Below are positions 14,355-27,500 of a stretch of 64,000 nucleotides of DNA, one piece after another. The position numbers and the translations under genes were made by a program. Origin of the DNA: Axinella damicornis (lineage: Eukaryota > Porifera > Demospongiae > Axinellida > Axinellidae); contig OZ007509.1 of assembly GCA_963931865.1 (NCBI GenBank), forward strand, positions 8,937,625 to 9,001,624, given 5' to 3'. The first letter of the stretch is position 1. The number at the start of each line of letters is the position of its first letter. Under the pieces are notes generated by a model. The model had not been told where the DNA came from. It searched no databases and worked only from the letters and a program-made list of their open reading frames with translations.

Positions 14355-17300
14355 TGGGTTTCAGGCTATTTATGATTATGGCCAGGGCTCAAACTAGTAT
14401 TTAGCCCGGTTACTTTCAGCATGCATGTACCTGGAAAGTGAGTGTTGTTCGCTTGTTGAAGAGCATGAGGACAGCCATCTGGTGGGTTGACACCTGCAGG
14501 ATATGCCGTTTTACAGTAGGTCCTGACGGAGTGGCCTCTTCCTTCTGTGAGTATGAAATAATAAAAAAAACACCAACTAGGCAAAACTGCGGTGTGTAGT
14601 GCATGCATCATGTACTTTGACGATGGGGTCAAAGTACGCAATGGCTAGCACAGCGCGAGTCACTTTAGTTTGACGAAACTTCAGCCAGAAGTGCCAACTA
14701 AGGTTTTCATGGTAAGGTATAAACTGCTGGAACTTTTGAACTACCGTAGTCTCTCGAAAATACGCCCACCCTCCTTTTTTGCAACAAGTTGTTGCAAAGG
14801 GTCATTTATTACTCGAAAGTACGCCCACCCTATTATCTCGAACAGGAAAGCACTTGAACAGGAAAGCACTTGAATAGCTCCGGAAGAAGTACTGTCTAAG
14901 AGGTGGGACTAAGAAATGAAGGGTGGCAACCGTGATACTAATTACAATGAATTTCATTATGTTGTATTGCATTGCATAATCAGCTGTGCATGAGTACATG
15001 ACATGAGACCGTGCACGCGCTGTGCAAGTTGCATGTTTGTGTCTTCGTGTGTGCAATCGCCTAGCGTAGCACTAGCAGACTACGGATTTCTCGGAAGCAG
15101 CAAGTCCCGAAGATGGTCTGCGCGCTCCACGTCATTCAAGCACTCCTGCTGTGTCTTGTTTCCTGTTCTTGCAGCTACAGAGCTACTCACACGAAGAGAT
15201 TGTTCCTGCTCAGTGCTCACTAAGAAACTCTGGAAGTAGTAGCTGTAGTAAAGCCTTGATAGAATGACTGTTGCAGTATGGCTCTCGTATACTATATACA
15301 TGTTATCTGCAGGTACTTGGGTGGGCCTACTTTCAAGTAGGGTGGGCCTACTTTCGAGTCAAGGGTGGGCCTACTTTCGGGAGAGGGGTCCTCGAAATAC
15401 GCCCATCCCCTTCTTTGAGCAGATTCTAAATTCATCGCCCATGGGCGTATTTCGAGAGACTACGGTACTGGTAAGCATTGACACTTCAAGTAATTGCATT
15501 GGTACTGTGTGCGCAACTGTAGGGTGAACGGCATGGGTGATAACTTTAGCAGACAGACTCACAGGACGACTACTAGCTATAACCCATGGATGAGGGTTAA
15601 TAAACTTGCCACTCACACGTTTGCTATATACCGTACTCTCGCGAAAGTCCGCCCACTCCGCAAAGAGCGCCCACCCCCCACTTTCGGCTCAATTTTCTAT
15701 AGGGTCAAAGTTTACTCGAATGAGTGCCCACCCTCGCGCTATAGCCTCGTGCCTCGTGTAACAGGCGATGGAGCGCATTAGTGAGATGTTCCAGCATATC
15801 TGAGGTAAGAACCTCCTTGCAGCAAGTCTCTATTAGTCTGTGTATCCGTATCTATGGTGTCCATGTGTGTTGCCTGGCTTGCCTGTGCTGACGACGGCCC
15901 CGCGGCCTCCACGCTGGACCTCAGCCAGCGCTTGGCGGCAGCGAAGACGACGTGGTGAGCGGTGATGTTGCTAGTGACTCCAGCGATGTAGATGTGCTGG
16001 GAGGGCTTTGACTCACGCGCGCTTGCTGCTCGATCGCTGATATTGCGCTACTTGTGTACGTAAACAAAGGTGGGCACTCTTTCAAGGTTGAATGCGGAAA
16101 CACTCGAAAGAGCGCCCACCCCCCTGTTTGGTGAGAAAGTAAGATCGCTGATATTGCGCTACTTGTGTACGTAAACAAAGGTGGGTGCTCTTTCAAGGTT
16201 GAATGCGGAAACACTCGAAAGAGCGCCCACCCCCCTGTTTGGTGAGAAAGTAAGATGCAGCGCCCATGGGCGGACTTTCGCGAGAGTATATATTATATTG
16301 GGCTCTTTTCACCATTTATAGTCTATTAGTTGCAGCAAGTGACTGTTAGATAAAACAGGATCACTGTCGCTGATTTGATTGTGCTCCCTGATGTCTATAG
16401 GACTGGGTTAGCCACACTAACCTGGCTGGAAACAGTTCTTTGCAGTGACTAGGGCCAGCCTGAGAGAGCCCCACTAAGGTGTTGACTACCATTCAAAACC
16501 ATAACCTATACTTACTCGCGTAGTTTTGGAAAGTAAATCTCACGATTATATGCCCACATCCCTTTTCTGTGACAAGTTGTTGCAGAGGGTCATTTATTAC
16601 TGGAAAGTATGCCCACACTATTACCTTGGAACAGGAAAGCACAGAATAGCCCCGGAAGAAGTACTGTGAACAGGTTGGACTATGTAAGAAATGAAATCTG
16701 GCTGACCGAACACAAATGGTTACTGTACTCAAGATAAATACGTAGTTTAGCTAGCAGTTTAGTCTTCTCTGTGAAATTTAGCCTAAGTTCTAGGCAGGAA
16801 GTCACGTGACTATAATTACTTCAAATTACTTCCATGGATTAAGCAGTGTTCTCGCCAGGATTTTTAAATACGTAGGGCGGGGGGGGGGGGGGGGGGGGGG
16901 GGAACAAGTTGTACGGTTTATCTGTCCATGTCCCTGCGCTGTTTCTCTGCTTTGTGCCGTGTTGCTTGCAAACGGAGAACAACAGACCGACAATGGTAGA
17001 CGCAGAACTGTCGTACACTGGAACGTACCCACAGATAATCCGTCTTCCAAGACGCAGATCTTGTGCTTGCTTCGTGTTACAAAGCCATCAGAGCTCGACG
17101 ACTCCGAGCGATGCCTTTACTTGCTTAGACGTCTCGATCGTGAACACGTGGCGCCTCGAATAAATCTATTCATATGCACGCGGCGTGCGCATGAATAATG
17201 GACGGCCGCACAGGAGTACTAAGCGCGGCGGGGTGCCACGGTTCCGCGCTTTAACGAGAACACTGGATTAAGTGAGTCCCTTGTTTATACAGCTGCTCAA

Positions 17301-17794
17301 TGGGTGGGCAGATGCTACATGCCTAAATAGTGTGGGTACGTATGTATCTAGCCCCCCCCCCCCCCCCCCCCCCCCCCCTCCCATTTAGCTGTGGTTTAAT
17401 GTTCCCAAACCATGGCCGCTTGATACGTACTCTATGGTACTGTGCTAGCCAGCTTGCGCATTGCACGATCATTGAATCAAGGGAGTCGTTTAATTATATC
17501 TTCAAGACGCAGCTCTGTCCAAACAATCTGTGTTGTACGTACACCCTCGGTAAGGTTGGAATGCCAGGATTAGTGTAACAGCTGTGTTTGTGGTACAGAC
17601 CGGATACGACCAAGCCAAATTTGCTATGGGGACCTACCGTTTGTATTCGTGGCTCACATTCACTTTGGAAAGGCAGAAGCGGCATGCTGCCATCACAGAC
17701 TTGGGAACCATGGCTCTGTATGCTCTAGCATTAGCCTCGTTCCTAGGCCTACCCCGTTTTTTCTGTTCTTCGGGCTCCGTTGACAATAATACAC

Positions 17795-17834
<40 letters not shown>

Positions 17835-20800
17835 ACTTTACTTCAACTGGATGCGGAAGGGCGGCGAAAATCGCGGAAGGCCTGGTACGATTCATCACGT
17901 GAGTGACGTCAGGTGGACGCAAGGGTGGACGTAGGGGGGCGGGGCCCGTAGTCGTTTCAGCTGATCCTGAAGCCTGTTCATCATCCAGTCGGCTCAGTTG
18001 GAACGCTCCGCGGCTAGTCGGGACTCGCAGACAATCTACACAACTTCTTGGGCACCTTTTAAACTTATTTGCGGTTGGGCCACAAATAAGTGGCCCAACG
18101 ACTACGCCTGGCCCAACGACTAACCTGAAACGACTATGGGCCCCGCCCCCCCCTACGTCCACCCTTGCGTCCACCTGACGTCACTCATGTGATGAATCGT
18201 ACCAGGCCTTCCGCGTATTTTGCCACCCTTCCGCATCCGTGTATTATTGTCAACGGAAACCGAAGAACAGAAAAAACGGGGTAGGCCTGGGGATGAGGCT
18301 ACTCTAGCATGATGTAGCTACAGTCATATAGTGTACCAACTATTCTTCAATTTTGTTTTCAGCTTAAGTACGTATCTCAATGAATTATATGGAGAAATGT
18401 GATGGAACTGCCGGATACCAGGCGCTCTTCTCCCTGTATCGAGCGCCTGGAAATGACGCTGATTATGTTCAGGTTCAATACAGAAAGGCAAAATGAAAGT
18501 GTCTTGTACATACATGCATGCCAGCCCAACTAAATGCCTTGTTCCTAATAAACATCATCTGTAATTGTAGGTACTGTATTACCGATACACCAATACTCTA
18601 ATACCGGTGCCAATAGTGGCCTATAAATTATGCGGCACATCACTAGAAATAGTGTGATGTTCCGTGCAATAATTTTGTTCTGCTCTGTAAATGAATGATC
18701 CCCCTGGCTTTGCATATGTACTTACATAGATGTCCTTCCACAAACCATTCACAATAGGCAGTACTCTACGTACCTTGGCTTGGGGGTAGAACACGGCATT
18801 CAAATCTGACGAACCCTGGAATTTGGAGACAGAATCATCGGTGTCGTCAGTATATATAATTATGCTGACATGTACGTACATCGATCTACTCGTAAAAGTC
18901 TCAAGCACAACCATTTCTTTACCATGTGTGTCTGCAATGTAAGCTGTCTTCCACTGTGTTGGCCTAGATAGAACTTTCTGAAGACTTCAAATGCCCTCTG
19001 GGCAACAGGAGGTACCACGCACGGGACTGTAGTAGACTGAGTGGGCCAGTAACCCATGGTCAGAACACGCACGTTCAGGTCTACACCTTCTAGACCCATC
19101 TGCAAGAATGGAGAAACAGAGAGGTGGGACAATGTGAAGGAATGTCATAACGAGGAATCAGAATGAAAAGTGAAAGAAGGAAACAACAAGACAAGATTGT
19201 TTTTCGTTCATTTAAGTTTGTACACTAGTAGGGGGTGTGGTCATAGTATCTACAACATTCAAGAAAATTATCTGCTACGTATATGGTATTGGATGAACAT
19301 CTACATGAACAGGCACGTGCAAAACGTGCGAGTGTGAGAGTACATAGAGTGATAGAGCAATTGTACGCACACAAAAACATCTGACACATACAGTAGCAGT
19401 CAATAAAAAGTTTACGTTCCGTTTACAAACAACGATCGTTCTACGGTGAGAAACGGCTCAGAAAACGGTGTGAAATTATTGCTACGTCAGCGTTTATACG
19501 CACTGTTTTTACGGTATACAAGCGTAGTAAAAACTTTTAACGCTTATAGCGGATGCAGCCTATGTCCGACGCTGTTCTACCTGGGTTATGTTTTAGGCCC
19601 TGGATCTCTCTCCCTGCTGGTCTTTGTTCGATGTCCACAGCTTTCGCAGAACCGGAGATACAGTGGCAATGCGATCGATCGCTTCCGAAAACCCCGCCCA
19701 CCAAGCGAAAGCTCTTGGAACTTGCACATCCTTCGAAAGGTCTGGCTGATTTTTAAATATGCCTTATTGGAAGGCCTTAACTATACGCTGGCGTTTGTCC
19801 CTTGTCTGTAGCTTACTTGTAACCGGAGATAAAAGTCGACGAACTTGGCCGCTTACTCGCGACGGCGATAATTGCTGACTCAGCAACCATAGTATGGGCA
19901 GATTGCGTAACAATGGAACGGACCGTAGAACGATCGTTGTTTGTAAACGGAACGTAAACTTTTTATTGACTGCTACTGTACACATGACGACACCTTATTC
20001 ACAATACACTTACTGAGCTGGTTTGCAAGTATTCCTTAAACTTTTCCATGGTTGAGTTAGAGAGGCTGATGTCTTTGAACATACCCTCCAGCTTGCTTGT
20101 GAACTGACACCCACATTCCGTCTGGAGAGAGGGAAAGAAAGGACAGAGTGTACATTTGGGACTCTTTTCAGGACATGTACATGTAGGCATGTAGGAGTGA
20201 CCATCGCATACATACACTAGCTGGAAGGTTTACATTAGAGTTGGAGGAAAGTAAAGTGTGAAGACTGGGGATCAGGCATTAACCAGCATGACTTATTCAT
20301 GCGCCGAAGCTCACCCTGGTGGAGAAGTTGTGAGCACTGTATAGTATAATGTTTTTCCTTCCCATGGGCCAATTGATTGTAATGTGACATAATGTTGCTT
20401 GGATTGAACCAAGCTAGCCACCTGTATTGTAAATGGCATGGCAACCCACACTTGATAATCTGTGCACATAATTTCTGATGCGCTAAGAAATACACAAGAA
20501 CACATGTGGCAGTACTAGATACAAATTAGCCTCATTCCCAGACCCCAGGCTCTCCCTGCGATAGGAAGAGAGGCTGGGAGGGTAGGGGTTAAACCGCTGA
20601 CTTCTGGTGTGTCATCATTCATTTGACAAACAAAAGACACTCCTACTTTTGTGGCAAATGTGCGAGTTACAAATCAGTCACACGGTATTCAAAATATCAC
20701 TCTTCAATTTCAAGGTACCCCTGGCTTTATCGAGAGCTGAGACACTTCTTACAAGCAAACCGGACATCTCACCTCGCGAACTGTCGATCTCGTAAGCAGC

Positions 20801-23800
20801 GAAAAATGTTGAGCAAGCTGGTCCCTCGAACAAACTTGCAGTGAACATTGAGCTCATACCAGTGGCCCTCTCGCACACCTGTCATCCGCCTTTCACCAAA
20901 CTTTGAGGGATGCTCTGTCCTTGAGTGTTCATTTCTGTAGCATGGCAGCGAAGGTAAACTCGCCTAAAAGATAATCATGTGCTCACATGGTTTCGTTCTG
21001 CAATCTAATTGGTACAGCCAGAATCGGTGTGACCCTCCAGGCTCTCTTTTCTTTTCGGAGAGAGGGCCAGGGAATCAGGCTAGATACAAATTAAGTATTA
21101 TTCCATGTTGCCAACAATGAACATTGGGTAATGAAGGTGCTGTGGTATCACATGATAGAAATCCTCATGTCCCGTCCTCTTTTCTGCTTCCATGCTGCAA
21201 GCTATATAAGAAATGGTTGCAGCAGTAGCTGTGTTTGAGGCCACGCACCTTTAGCTTTGAGATCATACTCTTCTCAAAGTCGTCTGAGACGGTCTTGTTG
21301 AGCAGTAGCCTCTTCGCCAAGTGCTGCTTATAGTAACGCTCAAACACATCCTAAAAGTAAACAAAGTTGCACAGGGTAAGAAGAAATTTGACGAAATAGA
21401 TTACATTGCACAGAAAATGGCTGACTTTCATTGATCAGCTCACTAATTACCATATTCATGATCAGCCCCAAAAATAGTCTCACAATTCACTACCGTAGGA
21501 TTCACAGAAAATGAATTTCTACCGTTAGATTGGATCTACCCTTTCAATACATACTATGTACGTATTAAGGGAAATGGGCATCAGTTGCCACGTGCTGCAC
21601 ATTTGGAGAGAGATCGTTTGCGACTGTTGTGACAGTATATTGTTCAAGGAAAAGGGCATCAACTGCATGCGACACACTGCATTTCAAGATCATGACTGTT
21701 GTGGCTATACTATTCCAGGAAATGGGTGTCAACTGCCACGCCACACACACACTGCAATTGGGCCCAACTGGAAGACTCCGGACTGACTAACACCTAGTGT
21801 ACTTCATTGCCGAGCGGGAAGCGAGGCAACTAATCGTGCAGTGTGGAGGTCGAAACTGGCCTAGTGCGACTATAAATCTATAGTTGTCCTGTAACACATT
21901 GGAATGCAATTATTGTGGCCCCACACGTAATTACGCATTGGACCCCCGCGCACGTATACAACCCGCACCATGTGAGCTCACGTTTGTCACTGCTGCACAG
22001 ATGAAGTGTGCATGTCAACGACGTCCTGGTACATTGACTGTTAAGTGTGGGCTCTATCCATTTGTCTGCCAGCTATATGGGCAACAGAGCAAGAACTTGT
22101 GGTCTGCGAACAGTAGGACTGATTTTGTGTTTTTGTGTCAACGTCATCCTGGCTACATGACTGTCAGGTGTGGGCTCTATCCTGTGTCCTGGCTACATGA
22201 CTGTCAGGTGTGGGCTCTATCCTGTGGATTAATTGTCTGTCAGCTATACCGGCAACAGAGCGAGTACCTGTGGTCTCTGAACAGTAGGAATGGTAGTGTG
22301 TGTATTTGGGGCGAGCCTGAGCAAGCCCCACATAGTCGTGCTCTTCAGTTCGAATTGAAGCGCACATCCTATTCGAGAAATGTCGTTATTATTATATTCG
22401 TTATTAGGTACGCATGCGCCTAATAATGCGTGACTACAGTATGATCAGCACTATGAATACTCGTCCACAGGCTGATGTGCTCTGCTGTCCCAAGTACATA
22501 ATTATATACATGTTTCTAACCACACCCACTCAGCTCTAGACTAGGTTAATGCATCACATTGTGTGAGGGAGTGCAATGCAGCGCACATGACCGAGGAGAC
22601 AGAAATCATCATATGACAATCAGACATGTACACTAAAAGGACCATGCGCTCGGCCAGTGTCAGGCAACAATAGCCACATGAAATCGACAGACGAATCTTT
22701 TTCGCCAACCCATATAGCACACTCGCCACTGAACAGGTAGGTGCACGAGCCACCTCCGTCTTTGCCGTCGTCGGGTAACACTTGGAGGTAGACTGTTGAG
22801 GGTTTGGACTATCGCTCACTCGGCACCACTGAATAGGTAGGTCCATGAGCAATCTGCGTCATGACTGGTCACATGTTACTGAGTGCAGGCCAGTCAAGTT
22901 TCCATCGTGTGACAATAGCTAAAGCAGTCTAACAGGCACATCACACCATATGGTTCATACCATAGAGTACGTATCAAGCATCCACCACGTATCAAGCGGC
23001 CACCCCCTCTTCACGCGAAAATTACTGCACAGGGTTCAAAAGCCGTGAAGTAAGGGCCCACCTAAAACAAAAGCCTTGAGCAGCATTTCTAACCTTTGGG
23101 TAAAGTTGTGCATTCAATAAGATCGATTTACAGTGAAGTATGAGCGTGCTTTCTCTGTCGAGCGTTTCTTCTCAAGGACTTCAAAATAACGTGTGATCAA
23201 CTTCCTTACATGACTTATAGATTCATAGCCGGTCATTGATATTCACAGCTTACCACAGCACTTGTTGTTTATACACTGCTGAATGGGTGGGTGGACACTA
23301 CATGCCTAATCTAGCGCCCACTACCCTGTTCAGCTGCATTCTAATGTCCCCAGGTGTAGCCTCGTTCCCAGGCCCGCGCACCGTTTCGGTTGCACGAAAG
23401 AACGCGGAGGGCCTGGTATGTTTCCTCACATGAGCATTACGTAATCGTCAAGCGGCCAAAATTTTCAGAACGAAAAAGCGAAGTTTTGTGTATTGTTCAA
23501 CCAACTAGACGTTCAACGCTTGGTGTGTATGACAGTCGCCCCCCGCTAGCTAGATACGTGTGGTAAGTTACCTCGTACCTTTGCTCTTCTTGCTGTTCTG
23601 AGCCCCAGTTCGCCCACGTTCAATTAAGTCCTTTCTACCACCTTTCTACCCTCGACGTCACGCACGTTAGGAAACATACCAGGCCCTCCGCGTTCTTTCG
23701 TGCAACCGAAACGGCGTGCGGGCCTGGGAACGAGGCTACCCAGGTGCTTATTAGGTACTATACTGTACTCTACTCTACCATACATGTATAGCTATGCATG

Positions 23801-24509
23801 GCTGCACACCATGATGTGCCGTGAGTGCATTGATTTGTGGTTTGAACCAACGCATGATGCAATCTCATGCGAAGTACGAGCAGGAAGTGATTTACGGCAT
23901 GACGTACGACACACACATAATTATATGTAACAAGTGAGTCTTTAAAAGACTTGATGTGTCTCGGCACGACTTGGTATCAGCTAGAATCACGCAGAGGACA
24001 TGGCAGCTGCTTAACCCTTTATTATGCCTGCAAAACCTGTTAGCTACGAGACTTTCAGCTTAAGTGAGCGTCAATATCCTTCTGTGTGAGCAAGGGGTGG
24101 GTCAGGAATGTTCACCCAAAGGGTGAAAGCAGTATGGTCGTGTCTGGGCTTGATGTTTAGTCAACACCTTGGCCAATTCTTTCAGCACTTATCTATATAG
24201 CTAGCTAGCTGAGTGAGTTAGTATGCACTTGGGATGGCTGAGTGCAGCACACTGGATGAGTGAGTATTCATTGTCCTGAATTAAGTACTATAGCTACCTA
24301 TGTCTTGATAAGAGGATTCATGAGCAGCCATGCAAACCCATAATCACTTTTGAAGATCTACTTGCAGGCTATGAATACATTTGCAGCACTTGCGCGGGCA
24401 TTGCGAAAAGCGACGTACCACGTACGTACGTACGTACGTACGTACGTACGTACGTACTTACGCATCCAGTACTGTGTCTCGGCACTTCGGTGCCGAGACA
24501 AAAAGATAC

Positions 24510-24554
<45 letters not shown>

Positions 24555-27500
24555 ATATATATACAGCTGCGGTCAATGCAAATTTTATGTTTCGTTTCCG
24601 TTCCACGATCGTTGCACGGGGCAAGTGTTTGTGTTCCGTGTTGCGCACAACGCTAGGAAAACGAAACAGAACTGAATGGAAAACGGTCACATCCGCTATA
24701 GAATGTACATGAATACATGCATGTCAAAGCAAAGTCGTCTATGTGGGGCTCACTTACGCTCGCCCCAATAATTGTTGAAAGAATTGGCCTTGAACAAGGT
24801 TAGGGAATTGTTGTCTAGGTCCATTTATGCAACAGGCCACCAGGCTCTGACTGAGCATCCAAGCCCAGACACGGCCATGCTGCTTTCACCCTTTGGGTGA
24901 ACATTCCAACCTCCCCCTGACCCACCCTATGTGCTCACACAGAACCTCAGAAGGATATTGATAGTGAAGCTGGAAGTCACATAGCTAACATGTTTTGCGG
25001 TCTCAAAGGGACAAAACCAGCTGCTATGTCTTCTGCATGATTCTGAGCTGATACCAAGCTAGTCATGCTGAGACACATCATAACTTCACTTCTGCGCATA
25101 CGAATTGATCGCAGTACGTTTTTTCCCCAGAAAAGGGGTTGCACGAATTATAGGGTGTACGAGCTATTACTGCATACAGGTCGACGGCAGGATAATGCAC
25201 AAGTCCGACAAGTGCTTTATCTGCCCCCGACCTTACTACCCGAATGCAGTAACTAACTCCGTAATGCACAAAAGAGCCGTTGGTCTTTGCAATAACTAGA
25301 AAGGTGTGCAATACCTATAGATAATTGCACACTAGTGATATGCGATTTAATGTACAATCATGTGATCAATCCTGAGGCGTGTGATTCGTTGAAGGTCATG
25401 TGAGTAACACTAAATTTAGCATATAACCTAATAAGTAATCGCAATAGCATGCAATAATTATCTTATTAATAACACACCCTTACATGAGACTTACATGAAC
25501 AGCAGATAATACAAAAAAGAAACGCAGGGACTGGAGAGTTATTAGAGGTGAAACCTGTTCACCTACGTACCTTGTCCTGTAGGAATCTGAAGAGCATGAT
25601 GGTCTTATCCAGGATGATCTCAACCTCCTGCTCTGAGTGCTGGAGAGAGAGGGTTGAATTTACATGTAAGTGGTGAGAAGCATAACACCGAACATGTTAC
25701 ACAAGAGTAGCCTCGTACCATACATGTATGTGCAACAACGTATTGGATGTTGGGTGGACGTGTGGAGGAGTGGGACATTCCCTGCAAGTAAGTGAGTGCC
25801 CTACTGATTGTAGCCATGGGCCACTGAGTGATCGACATTAGGCAGTTATGGTGATGTTTCACAGGTTCAGAAGGCCGATCCACAGCTGTACAAAAAGAAT
25901 GTGCCACTTCTCTATATGTCTACGTCTACCCAACGTCCTCCAGTGCATGTCACTGCATGCAAAAACATTTACGTACCAGGCCTTCCCCCATGTTAGTACT
26001 TCAAACAACAAATGATGAGGCGAGAAGGCGAAGGTACAAGGCTAATCAGTGAGCACATGTAGTGGTCAAAACATGCTACTACCGTATATCTTGTACCGAA
26101 AGAGATAGCTAGTCAACGAGAGATTGGTGAGTTCAGTGCTGTTTAAGCCCAAGAGGTGAAAGCTCCAAGCTGTCGCCAATGAACACGAGCGCCTGGAAGT
26201 TAACCGATCGCGTTCGACGAGCCACGCTGACCAATTGGTGAAAGCCTGTGCTGAACTACACTCACAAACCTCAGTGTCTTGCCCTGACCCTGAAAGTCAA
26301 CACAGATGAACACAGTACAACACGGGGTGAGTATCGATCGTACAGCCTGCAGCACAGTTTGAGATCGTTCGCTTCGTATGCTGTCAATTCCGATGCAGGT
26401 GCTACCAGTATAGCTGCTCGATCTTGAGACTTGAATCTCGAGTGGAAAAAACCTGACCGACTTCTAATTATTCGGCACTTCTGAAATTTACTTCCAATTA
26501 CTTTGGCAAGGTTTATGAATAATTAATAAAAACCTGCCGAATTTTTAGAAGATAATTATACGGTAAATCAGTGAGATACTACACTAGATCCAGCCTTTAG
26601 TGGCCACTGTCCAAGACAGCCATTAAGGTCACTATACTGGTGGTCCCAGGTGCACTAATCCAATACAAAACTTACCCCCTTAACTCCCTTTTTGAGCATT
26701 TCATCAATGAAAAGAGATAGGTATTCCGGAGATTTGTCATTCAGGTTCACAAAAAACTCAAAATCCTGGAATGGAGAGAGAAAGCGCAAAAATGCAATGT
26801 GTGGCTACTGGATTCCAAATACTTGGTAAACACTCCTGCCTTTCGGTCCCCATGTCAAGGCAAACTACATACATTGGGAGCCTATCAAGAAGGAGCGTCT
26901 AACTCAACATCAGAACAGCAGAACCGCATTGGTCAATTAATCTGCAGCAACTTAGAATACACAAATGTATGCCTAACTTGGTTGCAAAATATATTCCACA
27001 GGGCACTTCATAAGTACATGTAGGTGTATACAATATACTGGTGATTGTGAGGTGCTGGTCATGGTTCCGGTTGTTTGATGCTCCTTCTCATTACAGGCTC
27101 CAGGTTATGTCCAAGATCTTTTACTCATGGCACCATTTATGATCAGGCAAGAATTAGCAGCCCCCAGGCCTGGGAACGAGGCTAGCTGCTGGGGGTGAGC
27201 GTGCACTAGCCCCACACAGATGTAATGTGTTGAGACATATCGTGAAATCACGATGCAGAGAGCCAGAACCACTACTGTGGCAAGCATGGACTCATTTGTT
27301 AACACTTGGAGAGTTTGCCTGAGCAAAAAGGAAGTGGCCGCAACAAGCAAGAAGGGAGAGGCTGTGGTGCAATAGTGGAGTAGCAACTGATTCAGAAGCA
27401 GATGCAATCGGGGAATGGAGGTTAGATCTCAGCACAGAGAGCTGCCAAGCACTGCACTGCTCACAAGTGTCAAATTCTCACTGGAAACCCTGCATGCATA

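Larger units (their letters stand above)
23945..25085. repeat. Large imperfect inverted repeat with simple-repeat loop
   Basis: Left arm ~23945-24190, right arm ~24770-25085. Shared (opposite strands): GATGTGTCTC, TTGGTATCAGCT, GTTCACCCAAAGGGTGAAAG and CGTGTCTGGGCTTG. The ~580-bp loop holds (ACGT)n at 24421-24458, (TA)n at 24511-24560 and a decayed TIR of element G. A solo relative of the arm lies at 39790-39870. Confidence 0.75.

Noticed and set aside
17749..18174. ORF with a poly-histidine run
   Set aside because: The run is a (ATG)n/(CAT)n microsatellite in one arm of a hairpin MITE.
22541..22852. 103-codon minus-strand ORF
   Set aside because: No recognisable domain; sits in an intron with dispersed-repeat words.
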